This document shows positions 26,306 to 35,822 of a DNA stretch of 64,000 nt, in pieces. This DNA is from Rhizobium sp. Root1203 (GTDB lineage Bacteria > Pseudomonadota > Alphaproteobacteria > Rhizobiales > Rhizobiaceae), in NCBI RefSeq assembly GCF_001424945.1, contig NZ_LMCW01000012.1:450373-514372 (forward strand), written 5' to 3'. Every line of letters starts with the position of its first letter. Within the stretch, counting starts at the first letter, position 1. A program made the position numbers and the translations under genes. The notes under the pieces are model-generated. The model was not told the origin of the DNA. It did not search any database and saw only the letters and a program-made list of their open reading frames with translations.

Positions 26306-26830
26306 TTACTGCCCGCTGGGGACGGTCGCGGGAGCCTGCGCCGGAGCAGCCGGCGCGGTCGTCTGCGGTGCTGCCGGAGCAGTTTGAGTGGCGGGTGCCG
26401 CCGGAGCAGCTGGCGCTGCAGGAGCCGTTGCGGCGGGAGCGCTTGCTGCCGGTGCCGCAGGGGCGTCGCCGCCGGTCGGAACGCCGTTGCCCTGCTGGGC
26501 AGGCGCCGTTGCCGGAGCGGCAGCGCCATTCTGGCCGCCGAGCGAATCAAGAATGCCGTTGCCCTGCCCGCCCGTTGCCGGAATACGGTTCAGGATGTCC
26601 GTCGGGCGCGCTTCGTAGCGGTTCAGGATGCCGAGACCGAGGGACGTGATGAAGAACAGCGTCGCAAGGATCGCGGTCGTGCGGGTCAGCGCATTGGCCG
26701 TACCGCGGGCAGACATGAAGCCCGAACCGCCGCCGATACCGAGACCGCCGCCTTCCGAGCGCTGAATGAGCACGACGCCGACAAGCGCCAGCACGATCAT
26801 GAGATGAATGACAATCAATACGGTCTGCAT
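26306..26830 (-). CDS. secG: Preprotein translocase subunit SecG
   Basis: A 174-residue protein. Residues 1-80 are SecG: a first membrane helix (VLIVIHLMIVLALVGVVLIQ), the conserved RSEGGGLGIGGG loop and a second helix (ATLFFITSLGLGIL). It is part of SecYEG in the inner membrane. From about residue 95 the protein is a low-complexity Ala/Pro tail, which makes it about twice the length of E. coli SecG; such tails are usual in rhizobia. It lies downstream of tpiA on the same strand, with a 105-nt gap. Confidence 0.95.
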   Translation of the reverse strand: MQTVLIVIHLMIVLALVGVVLIQRSEGGGLGIGGGSGFMSARGTANALTRTTAILATLFFITSLGLGILNRYEARPTDILNRIPATGGQGNGILDSLGGQNGAAAPATAPAQQGNGVPTGGDAPAAPAASAPAATAPAAPAAPAAPATQTAPAAPQTTAPAAPAQAPATVPSGQ

Positions 26831-26935
26831 GGGTCCAGTCCTGCCCGCGCAAAGCAGGCATAAAGTAAAATTCTGGCGCTCTTTACATGAGGTAGTCGGC
26901 TATTCCAAGCCCTTGGGGCCGGAATATACACGGCC

Positions 26936-27706
26936 CTAAGCAAGTAGCGCTTCGTATGCGCCGTAGATGGCGAGGAAATCCGTCGCTTTCAAGCTCGCGC
27001 CACCGATCAATGCGCCGTCGACGTTCTCGACGCCCATAAGCTCCTTGGCATTGCTGGGCTTGACGGAGCCGCCGTAAAGGATGCGGATCTTCTTGCCGTT
27101 GGCGCCAAAACGGGCGACCAGTTCCGAACGCATGAAGGCATGCGCCTTCTCGACGTCCTGCACGGTCGGCGTGACACCGGTTCCGATCGCCCAGACGGGT
27201 TCGTAGGCGATCACGGTGTTTTCAGGCGTGGCGCTTTCCGGGACGGACGCGGACAGCTGGCGCTTGACGATATCGAGCGTCTGGCCCGCCTTGCGTTCGT
27301 CCGCCGTCTCGCCGATGCAGATGATGGCCGTCAACTCCGCTGCAAACGCGGCTTCCGCCTTGGCGCGGACGAGATGGTCGGTCTCGGCGTGGTCGGTGCG
27401 GCGCTCCGAATGGCCGACGATGACGTGGGTGCCGAAGCAATCTGCGATCATCTCGGCGGAAATATCGCCGGTATGAGCCCCCGAGGGGTTCTGGTGGCAA
27501 TCCTGTGCACCGATGGCGAGCGGGCTATCCGTGCACAGTGCGGTGGCGACGTAAAGCAGCGTGGCCGGCGGGCAAATCAGCGCTTCAACCTTCGCGGAAA
27601 TGGGGCCGTCTACGCCCGCGGCAATCGCTTTGATCTGGTCGAGTGAGGCACGCGTGCCGTTCATTTTCCAGTTTCCCGCCACAAGCGGGCGCACGTCAGG
27701 GGTCAT
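26936..27706 (-). CDS. tpiA: Triosephosphate isomerase
   Basis: A 256-residue glycolytic enzyme interconverting dihydroxyacetone phosphate and glyceraldehyde 3-phosphate. Visible are the substrate Lys in GNWKMNG, VGHSERR with the electrophilic His, the catalytic Glu in [11 protein letters not shown], and the phosphate loop YGGSVKPSN. Complete and normal length. It heads the tpiA-secG unit; the upstream 180 bases to the next gene should hold its promoter and show no coding frame. Confidence 0.97.
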   Translation of the reverse strand: MTPDVRPLVAGNWKMNGTRASLDQIKAIAAGVDGPISAKVEALICPPATLLYVATALCTDSPLAIGAQDCHQNPSGAHTGDISAEMIADCFGTHVIVGHSERRTDHAETDHLVRAKAEAAFAAELTAIICIGETADERKAGQTLDIVKRQLSASVPESATPENTVIAYEPVWAIGTGVTPTVQDVEKAHAFMRSELVARFGANGKKIRILYGGSVKPSNAKELMGVENVDGALIGGASLKATDFLAIYGAYEALLA

Positions 27707-27888
27707 GCCAGCCTTCCCAATTTTTCCGTATCCAGCGGCCTTAGCAAAAGCCTACGGCAATGAAAAGGTTTTGGACCCTTACCTAAGGGAAATAAGGGCG
27801 ATTTGCAGCGCAAATGCTTAAAATTGGGGTGCGGCATTGCCTAAAGTCCGATCGCCCGATGGGACGGCACTCCCCCGCCCCCTTCGGT

Positions 27889-28779
27889 TCAGGAGGCCAG
27901 AAGCCAGTTCAGGGCGCGTCGCCAGTCGATCATGCGGATCGGCGTTCCGTGATTGCCGGTCTGGTAAAGGGTGAAATGCGCGGGATAGCCCGCCTTGTGG
28001 AGCTTCTCGTACAGCGCCTGCTGGTCGCCTGCCGGGTAGACCGGATCGCGGCTGCCATGGACGAACCAGAGCGGCAACCTTGCCCTGTAGAAGGCGCTCT
28101 TGATGAAATCGGGATCGGAAACGCCGCTCATGATTACCATGCCGTTCAGTCGCTTGACGCTGTCCGCATCACGGCTGACGCCCCAGCAGACCTGGCTGCC
28201 CATCGAGGCGCATGCCAGGAATACCGGCTTGCCGGGAGATTGCTGGCTCGCGTAGCGGATCAGGCCGGCGATTGCAGCGACGCCATCGCTGTCGAACGTC
28301 TTGACCGTCGGCGAGTAATAGACCCCGTCACTGCCGGCAACCAGGTTCTTCAGGCGATTGAAGTTGCCGCCGAACGTATAGTCGTTGGCTCCGAGCCGCC
28401 GGTCGCCGTTTCGCCCGTGGACGAAGATGACGGTGAAGGCCGCACCCGCAGCCTGTCCCACCCTGGTGACATCGAGCCTCTGCCCGTCGAGCGAGAGGGT
28501 CTCGTCGGCCTGGACCTTGCGGACGCCGAGCGATACGTACTTCTGCTGTGCGCGCTTTTCAGGGATCTGGTCGCGGCCGTTGATGTCACGCATTTCGTCG
28601 TATTCGATGACGTCGAAGGCACCGTCGTCGCCGGTCTGCAGGACTTTTTGTGTGGAAAACAGATCGTCCTTGTAGGGCGGCAGGCGGTCGGCTGACCTTG
28701 CTTCTCCGGTCGCCATCATGAAAAAGGCCGCAATTGCGGCGATAGTGGTGCAATGACTTGTGGACATTCGCATGCGCAT
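27889..28779 (-). CDS. Exported alpha/beta hydrolase
   Basis: A 296-residue protein. ATG 28779 is chosen because AGGGA lies just upstream and a signal peptide follows (to GEARSA); a much longer frame exists but has no protein-like N-terminus. The hydrolase fold shows IFVHGRNGD, a nucleophile Ser in ACASMGSQ, the acid in VHGSRDPVYP and His in YQTGNHGTP. It resembles dienelactone-hydrolase-like esterases of the periplasm. Substrate unknown. The gene is divergent from parE. Confidence 0.8.
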   Translation of the reverse strand: MRMRMSTSHCTTIAAIAAFFMMATGEARSADRLPPYKDDLFSTQKVLQTGDDGAFDVIEYDEMRDINGRDQIPEKRAQQKYVSLGVRKVQADETLSLDGQRLDVTRVGQAAGAAFTVIFVHGRNGDRRLGANDYTFGGNFNRLKNLVAGSDGVYYSPTVKTFDSDGVAAIAGLIRYASQQSPGKPVFLACASMGSQVCWGVSRDADSVKRLNGMVIMSGVSDPDFIKSAFYRARLPLWFVHGSRDPVYPAGDQQALYEKLHKAGYPAHFTLYQTGNHGTPIRMIDWRRALNWLLAS

Positions 28780-28991
28780 GGTTCCCTGGGGCCTATGGCC
28801 GCTTGCCATTCCGCCACCTTCAACGCAAACCATTTCGTGAGAAAGTCCGCCGGATAAAGCGGCGTCGCGTATCGAGGTGCTTTCTGGCAAACTTTGCCTG
28901 ATTCGCAAACGTGACATCAAATGCGGTGATTTTGGGTCAGGCCCAGGCGTAAGCAGCTTGCCCACGACAGGATAAAGATCTGAACGGCCCC

Positions 28992-31088
28992 ATGGACGAT
29001 AGCAACGACCTCTTTTCCGGATTGCCCCTGACAGCAAAGCAGGAGGATGCGCCCAAGGCGACCGAGCCGGCTGCAAAGCCTGCACCGGCTGCATCTGCGG
29101 CGCATTCCGCCTCCACTTCTGCCGCGATGTCGCGACCGGCACCGACGAGTTCGGCCTCCGAGGACTACGGAGCCGCCTCCATTCGCGTTCTGGAAGGCCT
29201 CGAGCCCGTCCGCATGCGTCCCGGCATGTATATCGGCGGCACCGATGAGAAGGCGCTGCACCACCTGTTTGCCGAAGTCATCGACAACTCGATGGACGAA
29301 GCGGTGGCCGGCCACGCCAATTTCATCGAAGTCTATCTCGATCTCGAAGGCTATCTGACGGTCAGCGACAACGGGCGCGGCATCCCGGTCGAGAACCATC
29401 CGCAGGTTCCGGGAAAGTCCACGCTCGAAGTGATCATGACCAAGCTGCATGCCGGCGGCAAGTTCGACGGCAAGGCCTACGAAACGTCCGGCGGCCTGCA
29501 CGGCGTTGGCATCTCGGTCGTCAACGCGCTCTCCGACGTGCTCGAAGTGGAGGTGGCGCGCAACCGCAAGCTCTATCGTCAACGCTTCTCCCGCGGCCTG
29601 CCCCTGGGCGGACTGGAAGAGCTCGGCGACGTGCATAACCGGCGCGGCACGCGCACCCGGTTCCATCCCGATCCGCAGATCTTCGGCGAACACGCCAAAT
29701 TCGATGCGGGGCGCGTGTTCCGCATGGCGCGCTCGAAAGCCTACCTCTTCGGCGGCGTCGAGATTCGCTGGAGCTGCGAGGAAGGCGTCCTCCCGCCGGG
29801 TTCCGACATCCCCGACAAGGCGGTCTTCCACTTCCCCGGCGGCCTGAAGGATTATCTCCAGGCGACGATGGGCAAGGAATTCACCGTCACCCGCGAAATC
29901 TTCGCAGGCAAGACCGAGAAGACCAGCGGCCACGGCTCGCTCGAATGGGCGATCACCTGGTATGGCGGCGACCCGCAGGTTCATTCGTATTGCAATACGA
30001 TCCCGACGACCGAAGGCGGCACGCACGAGGCGGGCCTGCGCATTGCGCTGACCAAGGGCTTGAAGAACTATGCCGAACTGACGCAGAACAAGCGCGCTGC
30101 ACAGATCAACACCGACGACGTGATGATCTCGGCTGTCGGCATGATCTCGGTGTTCATTCGCGAGCCCGAGTTCGTTGGCCAGACGAAGGACAAGCTGGCG
30201 ACGGTGGAGGCCCAGCGCATTGTCGAAAACGCGTTGCGCGACCCGTTCGACCACTATCTTGCCGACAACCCCAACGAGGCGGCCAAGCTGCTCGACTGGG
30301 TCATCGAGCGCGCCGAGGAGCGCTTGCGCCGTCGCAAGGAAAAGGAAGTCAACCGCAAGACCGCCGTGCGCAAGCTGCGCCTGCCGGGCAAGCTTGCCGA
30401 CTGCGCGCAGAACACCGCACAGGGCGCCGAACTCTTCATCGTCGAAGGTGACTCGGCAGGCGGATCCGCCAAGCAGGCGCGCAACCGCGCCAACCAGGCC
30501 ATTCTTCCGCTGCGCGGCAAGATCCTGAACGTCGCCAGCGCCGGGCGCGAAAAGCTCGGCGCCAACCAGCAGCTTGCCGATCTCATCCAGGCACTCGGAT
30601 GCGGCACACGCTCGAAATATCGTGAGGAAGACCTTCGCTACGAACGCATCATCGTCATGACCGATGCCGACGTCGACGGCGCCCACATCGCTTCGCTGCT
30701 GATCACGTTCTTCTACCAGGAGATTCCGGAGCTCGTGCGCGGCGGCCATCTGTTCCTCGCCGTGCCACCGCTCTACAAAATCACGCAGGGCGCCAAATCC
30801 GCCTACGCCCGCGACGACGCCCACCGGCAGGAGCTGATGGAGACGGAATTCAAGGGCAAGACGAAGGTCGAGATCAGCCGCTTCAAAGGCCTCGGCGAGA
30901 TGCTCCCGGCGCAGCTCAAGGAAACCACCATGGATCCGCGCAAGCGAACGCTGCTGCGTGTGCTGATCGACGAGGTGGATTTCGAGGGAACCCGCACGGC
31001 AGTCGACGACCTCATGGGTACGAAGCCGGAAGCCCGCTTCCGGTTCATCCAGGATCGCGCCGCGTTTGCCGAGAATCTCGATATCTGA
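28992..31088 (+). CDS. parE: DNA topoisomerase IV subunit B
   Basis: A 698-residue GHKL ATPase subunit that, with ParC, decatenates replicated chromosomes. The first 55 residues are a low-complexity Ala/Pro extension typical of alphaproteobacteria. Then come RMRPGMYIGG, the ATP-site VIDNSMDEAVAGH, GRGIPV, GGLHGVGISVVNALS, and the TOPRIM segment with IVEGDSAGGSAKQ and TDADVDGAHI. The length and ends fit ParE rather than GyrB (no GyrB-type insertion). Complete. Confidence 0.94.
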   Translation: MDDSNDLFSGLPLTAKQEDAPKATEPAAKPAPAASAAHSASTSAAMSRPAPTSSASEDYGAASIRVLEGLEPVRMRPGMYIGGTDEKALHHLFAEVIDNSMDEAVAGHANFIEVYLDLEGYLTVSDNGRGIPVENHPQVPGKSTLEVIMTKLHAGGKFDGKAYETSGGLHGVGISVVNALSDVLEVEVARNRKLYRQRFSRGLPLGGLEELGDVHNRRGTRTRFHPDPQIFGEHAKFDAGRVFRMARSKAYLFGGVEIRWSCEEGVLPPGSDIPDKAVFHFPGGLKDYLQATMGKEFTVTREIFAGKTEKTSGHGSLEWAITWYGGDPQVHSYCNTIPTTEGGTHEAGLRIALTKGLKNYAELTQNKRAAQINTDDVMISAVGMISVFIREPEFVGQTKDKLATVEAQRIVENALRDPFDHYLADNPNEAAKLLDWVIERAEERLRRRKEKEVNRKTAVRKLRLPGKLADCAQNTAQGAELFIVEGDSAGGSAKQARNRANQAILPLRGKILNVASAGREKLGANQQLADLIQALGCGTRSKYREEDLRYERIIVMTDADVDGAHIASLLITFFYQEIPELVRGGHLFLAVPPLYKITQGAKSAYARDDAHRQELMETEFKGKTKVEISRFKGLGEMLPAQLKETTMDPRKRTLLRVLIDEVDFEGTRTAVDDLMGTKPEARFRFIQDRAAFAENLDI

Positions 31089-31091
31089 CGA

Positions 31092-31553
31092 TCAGTCGAG
31101 CCGGACTTCGATTACTGTTTTGACGGAATTGGCGAGGAAGCAGAGGTCGTGCGCCTGGTGGTGCATATCTTCCTCGGCTTCCCGCGTGGGCGCATCGCCT
31201 GAATAGACGACACGGGGTCTCAGGTCGACGCGGCTGACCAGGGTCTTGCCTTCGATCGTTTCCATAAGACCGATCGCGTCGTCCACGTAACTCTCGATCC
31301 CGATGCGCTTCTTCGATGCTATCCAGAGATAGAAGAGCATGTGGCAGCTGGACAGCGCCGCGACATAGGCCTCCTCCGGATCGACGTTCTCGGCAACCGC
31401 ATAGGGCAGCGGGACGTTGTGCGGCGAGGCCGAGGCCGGAACGGTGAGGCCGCCGTCGAATGTCCAGCTATGGCCGCGGCTGTAGCGCCCGTCTGTAAAG
31501 CTGCCTTCGCCGCGCGCCCAGGCCACCCTTGCTGAAAACGTGGTCATTGTCAT
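31092..31553 (-). CDS. OsmC family protein
   Basis: A 153-residue protein of the OsmC/Ohr peroxidase family. The two redox cysteines are C70 in AALSSCHML and C138 in HDLCFLANS. Such proteins reduce organic hydroperoxides with thiol help in the cytoplasm. The ATG overlaps the end of the GntR gene by 4 nt, so the regulator and the peroxidase-like protein are co-expressed. It converges closely with parE (3 nt). Confidence 0.92.
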   Translation of the reverse strand: MTMTTFSARVAWARGEGSFTDGRYSRGHSWTFDGGLTVPASASPHNVPLPYAVAENVDPEEAYVAALSSCHMLFYLWIASKKRIGIESYVDDAIGLMETIEGKTLVSRVDLRPRVVYSGDAPTREAEEDMHHQAHDLCFLANSVKTVIEVRLD

Positions 31554-32179
31554 TCTCCCCGGTTCACGTCCTGGCGCGTCAGGCGCGCCGTGGTCAACTG
31601 AAGGTGGTGCGACAACTCGGTGAGGGCCGCGGAGATATCGCGACGCTCGCAGGCATCGACGATGGCACGGTGCTCGGCGTGCAGGATGAACCGCTCATCG
31701 GAGCCTTTCGGCTGGCGCGCATAGGCGCGGCGCGACTCGCGGCGCAGGTTGTCGATCATGGCGAGAAGGCGGGCATTGCCGCATCGTTTGTAAAGCGTGC
31801 AGTGAAACTCGATATCGAGCTCTTCCAGCGTCCGGGGATCCTCTTCCTCGACCAGATCCTCGTTCAGGCGGCGCGCCTTGCGCAGATCGCTATCGGTCAG
31901 TGCGGGCAGCGACGCGCGCAGCGCCGTCCGCTCGAGCGAGGCACGGATCTGCGCAAGTTCACGCGCCTGTTCCTCGCTCAGGCCCGCGACGGCAAGGCTT
32001 CTGTCCGGACGCCGATCGAGCAGCCCGGACGCCAACAACCTATCCAACGCGTGGCGCACGGGCTGGCGGCTGACGCCGAAACGTTCCGCCAGCAGTTCCT
32101 GCTTGAGGACGGCGCCCGGCGCCAGCATACCGCCTTCGATTTCACGTCGGAGCACGACAACGATTTCGTTTGTACCCAT
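31550..32179 (-). CDS. GntR family transcriptional regulator (FCD type)
   Basis: A 209-residue regulator starting at ATG 32179 (MGTNEIVVVLRREI). The N-terminal winged helix is clear (LKQELLAERFGVSRQPVRHALDRL), followed by an all-helical FCD ligand domain with a metal-type His/Asp pattern (DIEFHCTLY, HRAI). It overlaps the OsmC gene and probably controls that operon, perhaps together with its own promoter. The ligand is unknown. Confidence 0.9.
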   Translation of the reverse strand: MGTNEIVVVLRREIEGGMLAPGAVLKQELLAERFGVSRQPVRHALDRLLASGLLDRRPDRSLAVAGLSEEQARELAQIRASLERTALRASLPALTDSDLRKARRLNEDLVEEEDPRTLEELDIEFHCTLYKRCGNARLLAMIDNLRRESRRAYARQPKGSDERFILHAEHRAIVDACERRDISAALTELSHHLQLTTARLTRQDVNRGE

Positions 32180-32382
32180 GGATCCAAAGTACATGCAAAA
32201 ATCTGGTTCAGCAACGATGTCGAAGGATTTTTGTCATATTGATTGCGGAAAGCGCGGTTATTCAGCGTAGTGCCGATTGCCGGTGTCGCCGCCGGGCGGG
32301 CCGCGTATAAATCAGCGATGACGCTTGCGCCCGAGAGACGCATGGCCCATATCCTTAGCATAAAAATGGGGAAAAAGACGAC

Positions 32383-33576
32383 GTGAGCCTTCCGAACAAC
32401 AATGTCCAGAGAGAGTCGCGGTGGCTCGGTCCATCCACTCCCGCGCGCACACCGCTGATCCCCTCGATCTCGGCCGCACGCTGGCTCCTGATCCTTGTCG
32501 TCGCAGCCGGCGTCTATTTCTTCTACGGCTTTGCCGTGCCTGTCCTTGCCGCACTGGTGATCGGCTTCGCCAGTTGGCCGCTCTACCGGCGGCTACTCGT
32601 CCGGGTCGGCGGCAACACGACAATCGCTGCGACGATCGCGATCGTGCTGATCGTTACCTTCCTCGTGATTCCGATCGTGCTCGCGGTGACCTACACCACC
32701 GGCGAAGTGCGTGAGTGGGTCGCCTGGCTGGTCCACGCCAACCGGTTCGGCGCGCCGACGCCGCAGTGGATCCTCGCCCTGCCCTTTGCCGGACCCTATC
32801 TCGACGAACTCTGGAGCAAGTATATCGGCAGCCCGGGTACAATGGGCGAGCTCATTCAGGCAATCAGCGGCGCCAATATCGGCAGCATCTATCGTGCCCT
32901 TCTGGCGGCCGGCGGAGGTGCTTTCCATCTTCTCCTGACGCTGCTGTTCATGCTGATCGCGCTTTTCTTCGTCTATCGCGACGGTGCGTCCTTCTCCCGC
33001 CAGATCGACATGCTCGGCGAGCGAATTCTGCCCAATCGATGGGAGCGGATTTCCCGAGTCGTGCCGGCCACGATCAGTTCCACGGTGATGGGGATGACGC
33101 TGATTGCGATCGGCGAGGGTATCGTGCTGGGCGTCGCCTACTGGATCGCAGGCGTGCCCTCACCCGTCACGCTCGGCGTGCTCACGGGCATCATGGCGCT
33201 GATACCGGGCGGCGCGCCGCTATCCTTCACGCTCGTCTCCGTCTACCTGCTTGCCAGCGGCTCCCACGTGGCGGGCATCAGCCTGTTCGTATGGGGCACG
33301 GTCGAACTTTTCATCGTCGACAAGACGTTGCGTCCGAAGCTTGTCGGCGGTCCGATCAAGCTACCTTTCCTGCCTACCTTTTTCGGCCTGATCGGCGGCG
33401 TGAAAACCATGGGCTTTCTCGGACTTTTCATCGGCCCGGTGCTCATGGCCCTGCTCGTCGCCATCTGGCGCGAATGGATGCACGAGGTGCGCAACGCGGA
33501 CCATGAAGGCGCCGTCGGCCCGCAGGTCATGATCGACGAGCAGGCTCCGCCAACCCAGCGGGCGGCCGAAGGCTGA
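32383..33576 (+). CDS. AI-2E family transporter (PerM-like)
   Basis: A 397-residue inner-membrane protein starting at GTG 32383 behind GGGGAAAA. It has an N-terminal helix pair, a soluble segment, then five or more helices with family motifs (VPATISSTVMG, GVLTGIMALIPGGAPLSF, GPVLMALLVAIW). The family includes putative exporters such as PerM and YdiK; the AI-2 link holds for only some members. The substrate is unknown. It converges with a GNAT gene with no gap between stops. Confidence 0.9.
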   Translation: MSLPNNNVQRESRWLGPSTPARTPLIPSISAARWLLILVVAAGVYFFYGFAVPVLAALVIGFASWPLYRRLLVRVGGNTTIAATIAIVLIVTFLVIPIVLAVTYTTGEVREWVAWLVHANRFGAPTPQWILALPFAGPYLDELWSKYIGSPGTMGELIQAISGANIGSIYRALLAAGGGAFHLLLTLLFMLIALFFVYRDGASFSRQIDMLGERILPNRWERISRVVPATISSTVMGMTLIAIGEGIVLGVAYWIAGVPSPVTLGVLTGIMALIPGGAPLSFTLVSVYLLASGSHVAGISLFVWGTVELFIVDKTLRPKLVGGPIKLPFLPTFFGLIGGVKTMGFLGLFIGPVLMALLVAIWREWMHEVRNADHEGAVGPQVMIDEQAPPTQRAAEG

Positions 33577-34053
33577 TCAGCGGAGCCGCTTTTCCATGAA
33601 CAGGCTGAGCGGATCGGGCAGATAGCTTCCGAACGGCTCGATTTCCTCGTAACCATACTTGCGGTAGAGACCGATGGCCTCCGGCTGGTAGATACCGGTC
33701 TCGAGCTGGATGGCAACAAGCTTCCTGTCCACCGCGAGCGCTTCCAACGCGTGCATCAGCTTGCTGGCGACCTTTAGGCCCCGCGCCTCAGGATCGACGA
33801 ACATCCGTTTGATCTCGGCTGTTCCGTCTCCAGCCTCGACCAGAGCGCAGCAACCGACGATCGCTTCGCCATTTCGCGCGACGAAAAAGCTGACGGACGG
33901 TTTCTCAAGCGTCGAAAGATCGACGAGGTGGTTGCTTTCCGGAGGATAGAGCGACTGCGCATAGGCGTCCGACAATTCGAGCAGGCGAATGACGCCGTGC
34001 TGGCGCGGCGATTCCAGTGCGACTGTAACTGACAAGGTATTTCCCTGCGGCAT
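33577..34053 (-). CDS. GNAT family N-acetyltransferase
   Basis: A 158-residue acetyltransferase. The core is visible: VGCCALVEAGDGTAEIKRMF, then the CoA loop VDPEARGLKVASKLM, and LYRKYGYEEIEPFG near the end. The TAEIKRMFV strand is typical of the family that acetylates small amines or peptides, but the substrate is unknown. The start at 34053 (MPQGNTL) gives a normal length. Confidence 0.88.
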   Translation of the reverse strand: MPQGNTLSVTVALESPRQHGVIRLLELSDAYAQSLYPPESNHLVDLSTLEKPSVSFFVARNGEAIVGCCALVEAGDGTAEIKRMFVDPEARGLKVASKLMHALEALAVDRKLVAIQLETGIYQPEAIGLYRKYGYEEIEPFGSYLPDPLSLFMEKRLR

Positions 34054-34160
34054 TTGAAAGATTGCATGTCGGCACGGCGCAAGTTCATGCCGCAGCCTTC
34101 TTTCGGTTGAAATTGAGTTCTCTAAGAGAGCAATAGTGTCAATATTGCAAAGGCATAAAT

Positions 34161-34574
34161 ATGCAAGCGGTCCTGATCGCCATGACCATTCTCGGATGCA
34201 ACGACTCCGTCACGCAGTGCAATTATGTCGCCACCGTCGACAAGCACTGGGAAACGGTCGCGATGTGCGACGCCGAGTCCGAGAAGCAGCTGAGGCACTA
34301 TACGAGCATCAGCTACCCCACCGTGATTGCCGTTTGCGAACCGCCGAAGCCCGCATCTGCGCCGGAGCTACCGAAGATCGTCGCATCCGCGCCGGCGCCT
34401 GTAGCGCAAGCGGAAACGGACGCACAAGGCGGGGTCTCGGGCTTTGCCGACCGGGTGGCAGCGCGGGTGCGCGAACATCTGCCCTCCGGCGATGCCATGA
34501 AATCGGCACTCGCAACGCCGGTCCATTTCGTATCGGGGAGCTATTCCTGGGTCGTCAAGCGTCTCGGCCACTAA
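34161..34574 (+). CDS. Hypothetical protein, small
   Basis: A 137-residue protein. ATG 34161 follows AAAGG. The first 60 residues are compact with three cysteines (LGCNDSVTQC, AMCDAE), then an Ala/Pro-rich linker, then a basic C-terminal helix. It has no clear signal peptide, though MQAVLIAMTILGC could be weakly hydrophobic. Its stop overlaps the stop of the convergent DUF2336 gene. I recall similar short proteins in rhizobia; the function is unknown. Confidence 0.65.
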   Translation: MQAVLIAMTILGCNDSVTQCNYVATVDKHWETVAMCDAESEKQLRHYTSISYPTVIAVCEPPKPASAPELPKIVASAPAPVAQAETDAQGGVSGFADRVAARVREHLPSGDAMKSALATPVHFVSGSYSWVVKRLGH

Positions 34575-35710
34575 GCCGCGGCGAGCGATGTCATCTGCGC
34601 ATAGCCCCGCGCAGACTGGCGCTGCTCGGCGACATGCAGCTTCTCGACCATCTCGAGAAGCTCCTGAACCGCAGCATGCGCGCTGTCGCGGTGGCGGAAG
34701 CGGTCGAGAAGCCGGCCGCAGACATTCGCCAGCATGGTTCCGGATGTCTTTCTGGATGCATCGCGCCACAGGAGCGTAGCCTCGACGAAGACGACGCTGA
34801 TCTCGCGGGCAAGGCCAGATGATTCGTAGAGCGCGCGGACGGCGTGCATGCGTCCCGTCGCCAATATCGAGCGCACACGCCGTTCGTCGCACCCGGTAAG
34901 ATTGACGATAGCGGCAGCGAAGAACTCCACCTTGCCGGAGCAGAGCGTATGCATCAGGAATGACGGTGTCAGCCGGCCGCTGACGCGCAGATGCTCCACC
35001 AGATCGCAAATCTCCCCCGGCGCGATCTCACCCGCAATCGAGACGATGGCGGCTTCTGTCGCTTCCCGTGCGATGCGATGCAGGCGACTTGTGCCGATGG
35101 CCGCCTGTGCAAGCGGCAGATTGATCAGAGCGTTGCTGACGTGCTGGGTCAACAGATGGCGCGCGTCCGCGGGCAGATCATAACGGTCGAGGAGCAGGTT
35201 GCGGATATCGCAGCAGCAGCCAAGCCGTTCCGCGATGCGCTTGAGCGAGCACGGAGCGATGGCCGCCCCCTCGTTTTCCAGCAGGCAAAGAACTTCCTCC
35301 TCCCCGCCGATTTCCGCCAGCGCCGCCGAAACAGGGCGCGAGATCGAGACGCGTGCAGCGATCAGCATGCGCGTCAGCGAACTGCCGCGGGCGGCCAGGT
35401 CGACAAGATCGGTGTCGGACAGGAGCGGCGAACAGGTGACGGCGTGGCAGGCGATTTCAGGCTGGTCTGCAGCCAGCGAAAGCATGACGGCGCGCGGCGC
35501 TTCCGGCGACCAGGCAATTGCCTCGGCCAGAGCCAGGCGAACCTTCGGCGACGGATCGTCGAGCAGAAAAGTCATCGCCATCTCGGCGGCGTGGCGCTCA
35601 TCGAGCGACATGTCGGACTGCAGATAGGCTCGGCCGAGGGCGTTTGCAGCCCGCGCCCTATCTCCGGTCTTGGCGGTCTCAACCCAACGAAGAAATGCCT
35701 CTACGATCAC
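34571..35710 (-). CDS. DUF2336 domain-containing protein
   Basis: A 379-residue helical-repeat protein. The start at GTG 35710 (translated MIVEAFLRWVETAK) matches the usual N-terminus of rhizobial DUF2336 proteins; a longer frame overlaps other genes. The body is a series of HEAT-like helices (DPSPKVRLALAEAIA, ITRMLIAARVSI type). Function is unknown; members occur widely in Rhizobiales and are probably protein-interaction scaffolds. No catalytic motif. Confidence 0.85.
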   Translation of the reverse strand: MIVEAFLRWVETAKTGDRARAANALGRAYLQSDMSLDERHAAEMAMTFLLDDPSPKVRLALAEAIAWSPEAPRAVMLSLAADQPEIACHAVTCSPLLSDTDLVDLAARGSSLTRMLIAARVSISRPVSAALAEIGGEEEVLCLLENEGAAIAPCSLKRIAERLGCCCDIRNLLLDRYDLPADARHLLTQHVSNALINLPLAQAAIGTSRLHRIAREATEAAIVSIAGEIAPGEICDLVEHLRVSGRLTPSFLMHTLCSGKVEFFAAAIVNLTGCDERRVRSILATGRMHAVRALYESSGLAREISVVFVEATLLWRDASRKTSGTMLANVCGRLLDRFRHRDSAHAAVQELLEMVEKLHVAEQRQSARGYAQMTSLAAA

Positions 35711-35822
35711 CGCCAACCCCAATACTCGAGCGCGATTCCTTCGCACTCCAATCGTTGAGGATGACGGTAGCGGCAAAAAGTTTATGATTGGTTCATCATG
35801 TTTATTAACTTCCGGGGCGCCG

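Noticed and set aside
28780..29142. Long N-terminal extension of the exported hydrolase
   Set aside because: It overlaps the divergent parE start, and the inner start has both a ribosome site and a signal peptide.
28917..30824. A 635-residue minus-strand frame over parE
   Set aside because: Antisense of parE, which is certain; composition typical of a GC-bias artefact.
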